From Magnolia sinica (Eukaryota > Streptophyta > Magnoliopsida > Magnoliales > Magnoliaceae), in contig NC_080574.1 of assembly GCF_029962835.1 (NCBI RefSeq), positions 41,594,501 to 41,658,500 of the forward strand: a stretch of 64,000 nucleotides of DNA. The letters run 5' to 3'. Of the stretch, positions 10,948-22,500 are shown piece after piece. Numbering within the stretch: the stretch's first letter is position 1; each line of letters begins with the position of its first letter. The notes beneath the pieces are model-generated. The model did no database searches and was not told the DNA's origin. It worked only from the letters and a program-made list of their open reading frames with translations. The position numbers were made by a program, and so were the translations under genes.

Positions 10948-10950
<3 letters not shown>

Positions 10951-10983
<33 letters not shown>
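10951..10983. repeat. (CT)n microsatellite
   Basis: Pure CT run preceded by degenerate CT-rich sequence from about 10870. It lies about 100 bp beyond the right edge of the foldback element; the second copy of the element is also followed by CT-rich sequence. Confidence 0.9.
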
Positions 10984-10985
<2 letters not shown>

Positions 10986-11940
10986 ATGGACGACGTGGAC
11001 GAAGTGGATCATACCACAGGAAACAGTGGGAATAATGATTTCCACCGTTAAAATCTTCCTATGGCCTACAATGATTTTTATTTGTCATCCAACCTCTTCA
11101 CTAGATCACAAATACATGGATGAAGGGAAAACTAAAATGTCAACTTGATCCAAAACTTCAGTGGCCTCCCAAATTTTTTTAATGGTAGACTGAATGCAAT
11201 CCCTAAGCGTACGAACCAAATCCAAACTCCAGCCGATCCAACACTATGATGTATGTGTTTAATCCATGTCGTCCATCTATTTTTAAAGATCATCTTATGG
11301 CATGAGACCAAAAACGAGGCATCTTCCAATCTGAAATGGACCACATTACAAGTAATAGTGTTGAATGAACGCAACCATTTAAAACATTTTGGGGGCCATA
11401 AAAGTTTTGGATAGAGATGATTTTTGTTTTTCCCCTTCATCTAGGCCTATATGACCTAATAAACAGATTGGATGCCAAATAAACAGTACCGTGGGCCTTA
11501 CGAGGATTTAAATGATGGATATCCAATCACTATTGTTTTCATGTGGTGTGATCCACCTGATATTTATATACCTCTCATTTTTTGGCCCCACCATGATGTA
11601 TGTTTTATATCCACACCTTCCATCCATTTGGAGAGATCATTTTAGGGCAATATCCAAAGAACGAGTTAAATCTAAAGCTCCAGTGGACCCCAGCACAAAA
11701 AACAGTGGGACAGTGACGCCCACCATTAAAAGCTTCTAAAGGCAACAAAAGTTTTATATCATTGAATGGTGGACATCCAACCGTCCAGCATATTCTCCTT
11801 TTGTGGTCCACCTGAGACTTAATTAGGGCTTAATTTCGGTTATCTATCCTAAAATGATGTGGAGAAATGGATGGACGGCATGGATGAAACATATCCATCA
11901 TGGTGAGGCCCATAGAGCCCTCCCATTTCCAAAGCTATTT

Positions 11941-14900
11941 TTACCATTTTTCTTTTTTTAAAAAAATTGCAAGTTTTGTATAGAATGTAAAATGGTGGTG
12001 ACTCGTTTATGAAATTAGTGGAAATCATATAGAGTTATCCAGACCATTCAAATAATTCGTCTAGTTATAAATGTTTAATATTTTAATTTTATTATTAATA
12101 CATCTGAACTATCCAGAAAATGGTCCCTCTTGCATGTACAGTTGTTATCAAGTTGTTTGTTATAAACAATGGTAAACAAACACTTGTTCGGATTTGAAAC
12201 ATTTATGAGATTTAGAAGAGGAATGCCAAAATGTTGAGCGTCGTTTCCTATTTTCCCATTTTTATCAAGCAGGAGTTCAACCTTCCATCGAGCGCATCTT
12301 TAACCTTTAATTGGCAGCGGCCTCTTCCATCGAGTAGCGTCTTTAACCTTCCATTGAGCGGGTCATCTTCCATTGGCAGCGTCTTCAGCCTTCCATAGAG
12401 CAACGTAAGCTTCTCTTTTCCCATTCCCTCTCAGTCCTGCTTTCGTATGTTGAAGATGAAGAAGAACTATTTTTCTTGTTGGGTTTGTTCTGTTTGCTTT
12501 CTTGCTATTTCTGTTGTTGGGTTTTCTTCTTCTTCTTAGTTCTCTCTTAATTTTTGGGATTTTTGAGATTATACAAGCTGTTGCTGTTGGGTTTCGAAGG
12601 GTGTTTGACTAATGCGAGATAATCTTTCCGAGCATCTTCTGCTATGGCAGTGATTCTAATGGGTAGAAATGCAAAATGTCATTTTCTATGTATGTTGGAT
12701 TGGGATTTGTAGTTGTCTGTTTGTTGTGCTATTTTACGAAATACAATTATCGGTTTCAGACTGGAAATTGGTAATTTTGTGCTGGATGGATTAGGACTTT
12801 TAACTGGCACGTCCTACTCACAGCTGCACTCACGGGGCACCTACCAATGTGTCACGTGTGTATGGAATCTGAACTGTTCATAGGTGGGCCACGACATGCA
12901 GATGCTCTAGTCCAAAAATAGCATGGGTCATTCTTCCATCATTGGGTGTCCATGCGCGTGTGATGGCAATGGATGGTTAGAAATGATTGTTGATGACCCA
13001 CTTCCAACTTATGGGTGTGGATGGTTCTTGGGGTGGATCCTGCCTGATGAATGGATTGGATCTTGCACAGGTGAGCCATGTTGTCATATGAGCCAGCCAG
13101 AGCACCTGCAAGTCCAGATATATTCCTTTCTGGAGTACAGAAGAAATATGAGCAACCTGTATAGATGGTGTTTGAGGCCCCTTATGGATGACTCCGTTGA
13201 TATCGGAATCAAGTTAATCAGGCTCATTTGAGTTCTTCTCAATATGCCTCTACTTCACTAATCTACAATCATCAATTTTGATTTTCTTGTTCTTGATTGT
13301 GCCTTGTAATCTCTTTTTTTTTCAATCAGCTATGATGATTGTGTTTGGGCGTGCATTCTTTAATCAACTATGCTTTTGGTGTCGTCTGATCCTCAGCACC
13401 TTATCCTTGACATGCGCGTTCTTTAATGAGCAATGTCCTTGGTGTCATGTATGTATGTATGCACGCATTCCTTGGTGTCATCTGATCCTCGGCATCTTTT
13501 CCTTGACATTGATGATTTTGTGTGTGTGCTTGCATGTGTGTGAGAGATGTAGCTTGCAAGCATTCTTGTTAACTTGGACCAAAGAAATGTTTATGAGTAC
13601 TTAAAAGGAATGGTGAATTGTCATAGGATGCATCTTTTTTATGTTGTTAAAAGGAATGGTGAATTGTCAAGATTGAGGATTTCACCTTGTCTTTCATTCC
13701 CCGTCCTTAAAAAAGGGCGCCTCTCTGCTTTTTCTTACTTTCTCCTTGATTTTTCCGTAAGACTTAGCTTTTCACACTTTTTTCCTGGAGGAATTCAAAA
13801 TAGCATGTAAAAGTGCTTATTGGGGTGAAATAGATTATGTCTCGTCCACTTAAGTGCTGATTTCTTGAGTTTGCTGGAATCCTTCAATATCTGGGTCACT
13901 TGGTTTTGAGGATTTTTATGCACTTGAGCTCACATGGTCTTTCCTTCTCACTATGTCCATTACTTGTACCCAGTCTTTTAGACAGTGCAACCGCATTTAG
14001 TGAAAAAGTAATAAAAAAATGGTGAAGTATAGGAAAAGAAAGACATTGCAGGGCAAAGTTAGTGGGATTTGGGTGTGGGAGTGCAGAAGTGGCTATAACA
14101 AATGGCTAGCAGGTTTAAACACCGAAGAAGCAAAAACATACTTTCCACTTTGAACCAATATGCTTTTCAAGTGGCATTGAGAGATAATAGCATTAATGTT
14201 CCAAAGAACAATCAGGAATCTTATAGCTGGTAATTAATAACAGCTTGGACAATGGTCATTCTCTCCCTTCATCTCTGCATTTTTTAAAATGATCTATACT
14301 TTGTATTCAAACAACTGTCATATCTGTTATGAAGAAAAGAATAAGAAAATCACCATTATGAAGGTTGTCCTAATGGTTATTTTCTTCTTTTTTAAATTTG
14401 ATCTTTACATAAAAGAGATTTTTTTCCTTCTTTTTTACTTCAAGAGAGAGAGAGACGGAGAGGTGAGAGTGGGGAACTCGAGGGAGAGAGTGGGGGAATG
14501 AAGTGACCGTGTGAGATTTGAAAATGGTGAGTATAGTTTGGTTTGAAAATGACGTTTCACATGCGTGGCGTGCATGTCTATGAGAGGTGTTTACGGACGC
14601 GGATTAGCTAATGAACGCAACAGTAGCGAGTTTGCAATAGATTTTTGTTTGACGATTTCATCATTTGGGGTCCCACCAAGAGGCCCACATGCATGTTGTT
14701 AGGTGTTCAAGCAGAGTTATCAGTGATTGTTTCGGACCTGACTATGGTATTTGTTCTGTTCCATCTAAATTTAGAATCCAGGAATCTGCTTTTTCCAAAA
14801 GAGAACTGTTGAAGTGATTTGCATGAGGAGAGCTTGAGGTCAACAACACAAAGTTTCATTTATATATTTCTTCACAAAAGTGCATGTATTAGTAAAAGGG

Positions 14901-15171
14901 AAAATAAAATCACTTGAAGAAAGTATTCTCTAACCTTTGTAACTAAGATTTAGATGTTTGTTTTAGATTATGGAGTGCCTTTTTTGGTTTTCATGCATGC
15001 CTCAGCTTCATATGATCATAAAATTCCGTAGGTTGATCAATATATATGATGAAACCCTACTCTCTCACAACAATGTGAGAATAACAACACTCCAGATATG
15101 CATATCCTTTATCTTTCTTGTATGTAGTTACATGTCAAATTTCTTCGTTCTTTGATTCATTACACTCAATT
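11941..15171. other. non-coding, no gene recognised
   Basis: Mixed AT-rich DNA. A motif like ccttccat(c/t)gagcg recurs at about 12280-12400. The block aaaaggaatggtgaattgtca occurs at about 13604 and 13649. Open frames at 12923-13231 and 13278-13604 show no family I recognise. Confidence 0.4.
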
Positions 15172-15212
15172 CAGGTATGGTTTGCACCAATTCAAGAGAC
15201 TGTACATTAGGC
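15172..15212. repeat. 41-bp block shared with the module at 61.7 kb
   Basis: caattcaggtatggtttgca and the 20 or so bases after it occur again at about 61723-61763. In both places the block lies upstream of a captured exon, 167-bp repeats and a telomere-like array, so it marks the start of a shared module. Confidence 0.7.
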
Positions 15213-15436
15213 ATTCAATATATAAGACTGGAGTGAGACTGATTCGGCATTTAAATGTGTTGTACGATGTTGTTTGAATTGCTTGTCCTAATAGGTGCAC
15301 AAGTTGGGATGGATTGGACTTTTACCTTGAGAAAATGCCATAATTTCATGTAGTTATTATTGTAATGGAAAGTTAAAAAAATTAAAAGAGAGAGAGAGAT
15401 AATGAATTCATAGAAAGAAATGTTCTTTATCATTAG

Positions 15437-15572
15437 GGCTGCTTTCACCGAGTTTGATGCAGAAATCGTCACCAACTTCACAAAAAGACAAATAGCATCA
15501 GTGGCCACAGATTGCAACCTGGATTTAAACAATGTTCGAGGTGCCATCAATAATGCTAACAAAATCCTCCAG
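15437..15572 (+). pseudogene. DNA-3-methyladenine glycosylase I exon fragment
   Basis: A 136-base open segment lies between an acceptor-like ATTAG and the donor CAG|GTCAGA. It encodes AAFTEFDAEIVTNFTKRQIA, then SVATDCNLDLNNVRGAINNA and NKILQ. This matches, from memory, the central helical region of bacterial-type (TAG) 3-methyladenine DNA glycosylases as found in plants (FDAE.VA.FTE, VRGVVDNANRI), which remove alkylated adenine in base-excision repair. No neighbouring TAG exon was found; 63 bases later a 167-bp tandem repeat begins. It is therefore a captured exon, with its reading frame and splice sites preserved. Confidence 0.78.
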
Positions 15573-15634
15573 GTCAGATTATTGATTGGACCTGATTTTA
15601 TTTAAATGATCTTGATAATCCATTTTATTTAAAT

Positions 15635-15967
15635 GAGTAGACCCGGATGTGCATCGAGCTATCCGGATGTTGAGTGGGGGTCCCTGGAAGGTGGGAACCG
15701 CTGTTATGACCATGATGAAGTTGTTCATTTCCTATGGACGGCATTGGAGGGGCCTGGCCATTTGGACAGGCCATGTTTATACATTTGCTCGAAATTAATG
15801 GAGCAGACCCAGATGTGCGTCAGAGCTATCCGGATGAGCGAGGGTCCCTCAAAGGTGGGAACCGCTGTTATGACCATGATGAAACTGTCCATTTTCTATG
15901 GACAACATTGGAGTGGCCTGGCCATTTGGACAGGTCGTGTTTATATCTGTATTTACAGGGACCACAC
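15635..15967. repeat. 167-bp tandem repeat, 2 units (block 1)
   Basis: Units start at 15635 (gagtagacccggatgtgc) and 15801 (gagcagacccagatgtgc), a period of 166-167 bp. Each unit contains tatgaccatgatgaa and ends near tttggacaggccatgttta. ggcctg...caggcc can form a short hairpin. The block runs directly into the telomere-like array through tatttacagggaccacaccc. The same units occur at 19252 and 62920. Confidence 0.9.
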
Positions 15968-18772
15968 CCTTAACCTAAACCACACCCTAAACCTATAACC
16001 TATAACCTAAACCTAAACCTATACCTATACCTATAACCTATAACATAAACTTAAACCTAAACCTAAACTTATAACCTATAACTTAAACCACATATAACCT
16101 ACACTTACAACCTACACTTATAACCTAAACCTAAACCTAAACCTATACTTATAACCTAAACTCAAATCCCTAAACCTTAACGTATAACCTAACCCAAACC
16201 TATACTTATAACCTAAAACTATTCTCAAATCCCAAAACCTATAACCTAAACCTAACCTTTCCCTAAACCTAAAACCTACACTTATATCCTAAACCTAAAT
16301 CTATAACCTAAACCCAACCTAAACCTATACTTATTCTCAAATCCCAAAACCTATAACCTTAACCTAAACTTATAACCTATAACCAAAACCAAAACCTATA
16401 ACCTAAACCCGAACCCATTCTCAAATCCCAAAACCTATAACCTTAACCTATAACTTATAACCTATAACGCAAACCAAAACCTATAACCTAAACCAAAACC
16501 TATAACCTAAACCCAAACCCGAATTCCTAAACCTTAACCTAAACATATAACCTATAACCTATAACTTAAGCCTATACCTAAACCTAAAACCTTATAACCT
16601 AAAACTATGCTCAAATCCTTAAAAACCTTAACCTATAACCTAACCTAAAACTATACTTATAACCTAAAACTATTCTCAAATGCCAAACCTTAACCTAACT
16701 TTTCCCTAAACCTAAACCTAAACCTATAACCTTAACTCAAATCCCTAAACCTTAACCTATAACCCAACCTAAACCTATACTCATAACCTAAAACTATTCT
16801 CAAATCTCAAAACCTATAACCTAAACCCAAATCCAAACCCAAACCCAAATCCAAACCCAAACCCAAACCCGAATTCTTAAACCTTAACCTAAACATATAA
16901 CCTATAACCTATAACCTAAGCCTATAACTTAAACCTAAACCTAAACCTATAACCTAAACTCAAATCCCTAAACCTTAACCTAAACCTATAACCTTAACTC
17001 AAATCCATAAACCTTAACCTATAACCCAACCTAAACCTATACTTATAACCTAAAACTATTCTCAAATCCTAAAACCTATAACCTAAATCCGAATCCAAAC
17101 CCGAACCCGAACCCGAATTCCTAAACCTTAACCTAAACATATAACCTATAACTTATAACCTAAGCCTATACCTAAACTTAAAGCCTAAAGCTAAAGTTAA
17201 ACCTATAACTTAAACCTAAACTCAAATCCCTAAACCTTAACCTAAACCTACAACCTAAACCTAAACTTATAACCTTAACCTAAACCTATTCTCAAATCCC
17301 AAAACCTATACCTATAACCTAAACCTAGACCTTAACCTAAACATAAACCTATACTTATAACCTAAAACCTAAACCTAAACCTAAACCTATTCTCAAATCC
17401 CAAAACCTATACCTATAACCTAAACCTAGACCTTAACCTAAACATAAACCTATACTTATAACCTATAACCTAAACCTAAACCTAAACCTTAACCTAAACC
17501 TATAACCTATACTTATAACCTTAACCTAAACTTATAACCTTAACCTAAACCTATTCTCAAATCCCTAAACCTATACCTATAACCTAAACCTATACCTTAA
17601 CCTATAACCTATACCTATACTTATAACCTTAACCTAAACTTATAACCTTAACCTAAACCTATTCTCCAATCCCAAAACCTATACTTATAGCCGAAACCTA
17701 AACCTTAACCTTAACATATAACCTATACTTACAACCTTAACCTAAACCTACAACCTTAACCTAAACCTATTCTCAAATCTCAAAACTTATACCTATAACC
17801 TAAACCTAAACCTTAACCTATAACCTAAACCTATACTTATAACCTTAACCTAAACCTGTTCTTAAATCCCAAAACCTATACTTCTAGTCGAAACCTAAAC
17901 CTTAACCTTAACCTATAACCTATACTTACAACCTTAACCTAAACTTACAACCTTAACCTAAACCTATTCTCAAATCTCAAAACTTATACTTATAACCTAA
18001 ACCTAGACCTTAACCTTAACCTATAACCTATACTTATAACCTTAACCTAAACTTACAACCTTAACCTAAACCTATTCTTAAATCCCAAAACTTATACTTA
18101 TAACCTAAACTTAAACCTTAACCTTAACCTATAACCTATACTTTCTCAAATCCCAAAACCTATACTTATAACCTAAACCTAGACCTGAACCTAAACCTAA
18201 ACCTATACTTATAACCTATAACCTATAACCTAAACCTTAACCTATAATCCAAACCTTAACCTATAACCCAAACCTATAACTTATGACCTAAACCAAAACC
18301 TATAACCTAAACCTAAACCTTAACCTAAACCTATAACCAAAACCTAAACCTAAACTTATAACCTAAACCTATTCTCAAATCTCAAAACCTATAACCTAAA
18401 ACTAAACCTTAACCTATAACCCAACCTAAACCTATTCTCAAATCCCAAAACTCATAACCAAAACCTAAACCTTAACCAAAACCTATAACCTATAACATAA
18501 ACCAAAACCTATAACCTAAACCCGAACCCAAACCCAAACCCGAACCCGAATCCCTAAACTTTAACCTAAACATATAACCTATAACCTAAGCCTATACCTA
18601 AACCTAAAACCTAAACCTAACCTAAACCTATAACTTAAACCTAAACCAATAACCTATAACCTACACCTATAACCTAAACCCTAACCTAAACCCTATAACA
18701 TATAACCTAAACCTATAACCTAAACTCAAATTCCTAAACCTTAACCTATAACCCAACCTAAACCTATACTCG
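15968..18772. repeat. degenerate telomere-like array 1 (CCTAAA/CCTATAA)
   Basis: About 2.8 kb of variants of cctaaa, ccttaa and cctataa, with occasional true ccctaaa, all C-rich on the plus strand. Interruptions such as attctcaaatcccaaaacc recur at irregular spacing. These are related to the plant telomere repeat CCCTAAA but strongly degenerate. No gene is present. Confidence 0.9.
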
Positions 18773-18975
18773 TGTAACTTGGTTAAATATGAAATTTATG
18801 ACCTTCAGTAACTTGGTTAATTAAAAAGAACTACGTAGTGGCTTGATCCGAATCTGACTTTTTGGGTACGTAGGCAGCCGTTCGTAATGTACTAGAATAT
18901 CGGTGCAGCCACAAATCTTTTTTATCCTTTGAATTGTAACAGACTGTATCGGTTGCATTTTTCTCTGTCATACAG
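18773..18975. other. intron-like spacer upstream of MAPK exon
   Basis: Unique sequence between telomere-like array 1 and the next exon-like segment. gtaacttggtta occurs twice (about 18774 and 18809). It ends in a pyrimidine-rich tract and tacag. Confidence 0.4.
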
Positions 18976-19037
18976 GTTGTGGCTATCAAAGATATAATAT
19001 CACCTCCTTATAAGGAAACATTTAATAATGTGTACAG
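18976..19037 (+). pseudogene. MAP kinase exon fragment
   Basis: Between TACAG and GTAAAT lie 62 bases encoding VVAIKDIISPPYKETFNNVY plus two bases. This resembles the plant MAP-kinase stretch NIVAI(R/K)DIIPPP.RE.FNDVY that precedes the hinge of the kinase domain. It is only 20 residues, so the match is good but short; another CMGC kinase is possible. In known MAPKs the reading continues without an intron at this point, so the donor may be fortuitous. Spliced to the next exon-like segment (19099-19190) the frame stays open. Confidence 0.6.
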
Positions 19038-19098
19038 GTAAATTCATTTTTTTCTTATTCCTTATATTGTTTCCTAGTTATATTTGTGTTGGTTTCAG

Positions 19099-19190
19099 AG
19101 TACAAGTAGCAATAGAAAGTGTCAGTCGATTGTGGCTTATAGACAAAGGGATGCGTAACCAACAATACGAATATGGGAGGCCTTCCCCAG
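19099..19190 (+). pseudogene. recurring unidentified exon, copy 1
   Basis: A 92-base segment between TTTCAG and GTATCC encodes VQVAIESVSRLWLIDKGM and then RNQQYEYGRPSPG. It recurs at 62767-62858 with about five base differences, only some of which change residues. Its flanks (tatttgtgttggtttcag upstream and gcttttagatataattatgt downstream) are also shared. I do not recognise the family. Open frame, splice-like borders and two copies make a genuine exon of some gene likely. It lies 50-60 bases 5' of the 167-bp repeats in both copies. Confidence 0.5.
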
Positions 19191-19251
19191 GTATCCACAT
19201 GCTTTTAGATATAATTATGTTATTTTTAAATGTATTACTTTAAAATTGATG

Positions 19252-19585
19252 GAGCAGACCCGGATGTGCGTCGGAGCTATCCGGATGTTGAGCAGGGGTA
19301 CCTGGAAGGTGAGAACCGCTATTATGACCATGATGAAGCTGTCCATTTTCTATAGACAGCATTGGAGTGGCCTGTCCATTTGGACAGGCCATGTTTATGT
19401 ATTTACTCAAAATTGATGGAGCAGACCTGGATGTGCGTCGGAGCTATCTGGATGTTGAGCAGGGGTCCATGCAAGATGGGAACCACTTTTATGACCATGA
19501 TGAAGTTGTACATTTCGTATGGATAGCACTGGAAGGGCCTGGCCAATTGGAGTAGGCCATGTTTATATTTGTATTTGCAAGGACT
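19252..19585. repeat. 167-bp tandem repeat, 2 units (block 2)
   Basis: Units start at 19252 and 19419, exactly 167 bp apart. They have the same content as the units at 15635, including the ccatttggacaggccatgtt segment. The exit sequence is tttgcaaggactacaacc, a variant of the exit of the other two blocks, and then telomere-like repeats start. Confidence 0.9.
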
Positions 19586-22500
19586 ACAACCTTAACCTAT
19601 AACCTAAACCTATTCTCAAATCCCAAAACCTATAAATACAACCTAAACCTATAACCTAAACCTAAAAACTATAACCAAAACATATAACCAGAACTCAATT
19701 CCCTAAACTTTAACCTACAACCTAACCTAAACCTATACTTATAACCTAAACCTACTCTCAAATCCCAAAACCTATAACCTAAACCTTAACCTAAACCTAT
19801 AACTTATAACCTATAACCTGAACCTATAACCTATTCTTAAATCCCAAAACCTATAACTATAACCTAAACCTTAACCAAAAACCTATAACCTAACCTAAAC
19901 CTAAACCTATAACCTTAACCTAAACATAAACCTATAACCTTAACCTTAACATATAACCTTAACCTAAACCTACAACCTATAACCTAAACCTAAACCTAAA
20001 ACCTAATGTATTCTCAAATCACTAAACTTAAACCTACACCTAATCCTAATCTCAACTCCCTAACCTAAACCTAAACCTAAACTTGAAAACCCAAACCTAA
20101 ACCTGATCCCGAACCCCAACCCGATTTCCTAAACCAAAACCTTAACCTATTCTCAATTCCCTAAACCTATAACTTATAACCTAAACCAAAACCTAAACCT
20201 AAACCTATAACCTATAACCTAAACCTAAACCTATAACCTAAATGTATTCTCAAATCCCTAAACCTAAACCTACACCTAATCCTAATCTCAACTCCCAAAC
20301 CTAAACTTAAACCTAAACTTGAAAACCCAAACCCAAACCTGATCCCGAACCCGAATCCGATTTCCTAAACCTAAACCTTAACCTATTCTCAATTCCCTAA
20401 ACATATAGCTTATAACCGAAACCTAAACCTAAACCTAAACCTATAACTAATAACCTTAACCTAAACGTAAAACCTAATGTATTCTCAAATCCCTAAACCT
20501 AAATCTACACCTAATCCTAATCTCAACTCCCTAACCTAAAACCAAACCTAAACTTGAAAACCCAAACCTAAACCCGATCTTGAACCCGAACCCGATTTCC
20601 TAAACCTAAACCTTAACCTATTTTTAATTCCCTAAACCTATAGCTTATAACCTAAACCTAAACCTAAACCTATAACCTAATGTAATCTTAAATCCCTAAA
20701 CCTAAACCTACACCTAATCCTAATCACAACTCCCTAACCTAAACCTAAACCTAAACTTAAAAACCTAAACCTAAACCCGATCCCGAACCCGAACCCGATT
20801 TCCTAAACCTAAACCTTAACCTATTCTTAATTCCCTAAACCTATAGCTTATAACCTAAACCAAAACCTAAACCTAAACCTTAACATAAACCTAAACCTAA
20901 ACCTATAACCTATAACCTAAACCTAAACCTAAAACCTAAATGTATTCTCAAATCCCTAAACTAAACCTACACCTAATCCTAATCTCAACTCCCTAACCTA
21001 AACTTAAACTTAAACTTGAAAATGCAAACATAAACCCGAACCCGAACCTGATATCCTAAACCTAAACATTAACCTATTCTCAATTCCCTAAACCTATAGC
21101 TTATAACCTAAACCTAAACCTAAACCTAAACCTTAACCTAAACCTAAACCTAAACTTATAACCTAAACCTAAACCTAAAACCTAAATGTATTCTCAAATC
21201 CCTAAACCTAAACCTACACCTAATCCTAATCTCAACTCCCTAACCTAAACCTAAACCTAAACTTGAAAACCCAAAACTAAACCCAATCCTGAACCCGAAC
21301 CCGATTTCCTAAACCTAAACCTCAACCTATAACCTAACCTAAACCTAAACCTATAACCTACACTTATAACCTAAACCTATGCCTAAAGCCTAAACCTAAA
21401 CCTAAAACCGAAATGTATTCTCAAATCCTTAAACCTAAACCTACACCTAATCCTAATCTCAACATCCTAACCTAAACTTAAACCTAAACATGAAAACCCA
21501 AACCTAAACCCGATCTCGAACCTGAACCCGATTTCCTAAACTTAAACCTTTACCTATTCTCAATACCCTAAACCTATAGCTTATTACCTAAACCTAAACC
21601 TAAAGCTAAACCTATACCCTATAACCTAAACCTAAACCTAAAACCTAATGTATTCTCAAATCCCTAAACCTAAACCTACACCTAATACTAATCTCAACTC
21701 CCTAACCTAAACCTAAACCTAAACTTGAAAGCCCAAACCTAAACCCGATCCCGAACCCGAACCCGATTTCCTAAACCTAAACCTTAACCTATTCTCAATT
21801 CCCTAAACCAATAGCTTATAACCTAAACCTTAACCTAAACCAAAACCTATAACCTAAACCTAAACCTTAAACCTAAATGTATACTCAAATCCCGAAACCT
21901 AAACCTACACCTAATCCTAATCTCAACTCCCTAACCTAAACCTAAACCCGATCCCGAACCCGAACCCGATTTCCTAAACCTAAACCTTAACCTATTCTCA
22001 ATTCCCTAAACCTATAGCTTATAACCTAAACCTAAACCTAAACCTAAACCTATAACCTATAACCTATAACCTATAACCTAAACCTAAAACCTAAATGTAT
22101 TCTTAAATCCCTAAACCTAAACCTACACCTAATCATAATCTCAACTCCCTAACCTAAACTTAAACCTAAACTTAAAAACCCAAACCTAAACCCGAACCCG
22201 ATTTCCTAAACTTAAACCTTAACCTATTCTCAATTCCCTAAACCTATAGCTTTTAACCTAAACCTAAACCTAAACCTGTAACCTATAACCTAAACCTAAA
22301 CCTAAAACCTAATGTATTCTGAAATCCCTAAACCTAAACCTACACCTAATCCTAATCTCAACTCCCTAACCTAAACCTAAACCTAAACTTGAAAACCCAA
22401 ACCTAAACCCGATCCCGATCCCGAACCCGATTTCCTAAACCTAAACCTTAACCTATTCTTAATTCCCTAAACCTATAGCTTATTCTCTAAACCTAAAACT

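Larger units (their letters stand above)
9587..11940. repeat. field of gtggacc / catgatgtatg foldback repeats
   Basis: Many direct and inverted copies of motifs such as accatgatgtatgtgttt, catccatgccatccat and aagtggaccacacca fill this stretch in both orientations. The same family fills 56300-58100. Open frames here come from the repeats. At least one complete foldback unit lies at 10397-10850. I know no protein for the family; it behaves like a non-autonomous element cluster. Confidence 0.65.

Noticed and set aside
10719..11148. Open frames of 64-108 codons around 10.9 kb
   Set aside because: They derive from the CT run and the foldback repeat; the same peptides appear at the other repeat field.
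13278..13604. Hydrophobic, Cys-rich open frame
   Set aside because: No start context, no family resemblance, and composition typical of T-rich non-coding DNA.
15635..15967. CRISPR-like array
   Set aside because: The 167-bp units are direct tandem copies without spacers and the context is a plant nuclear genome.
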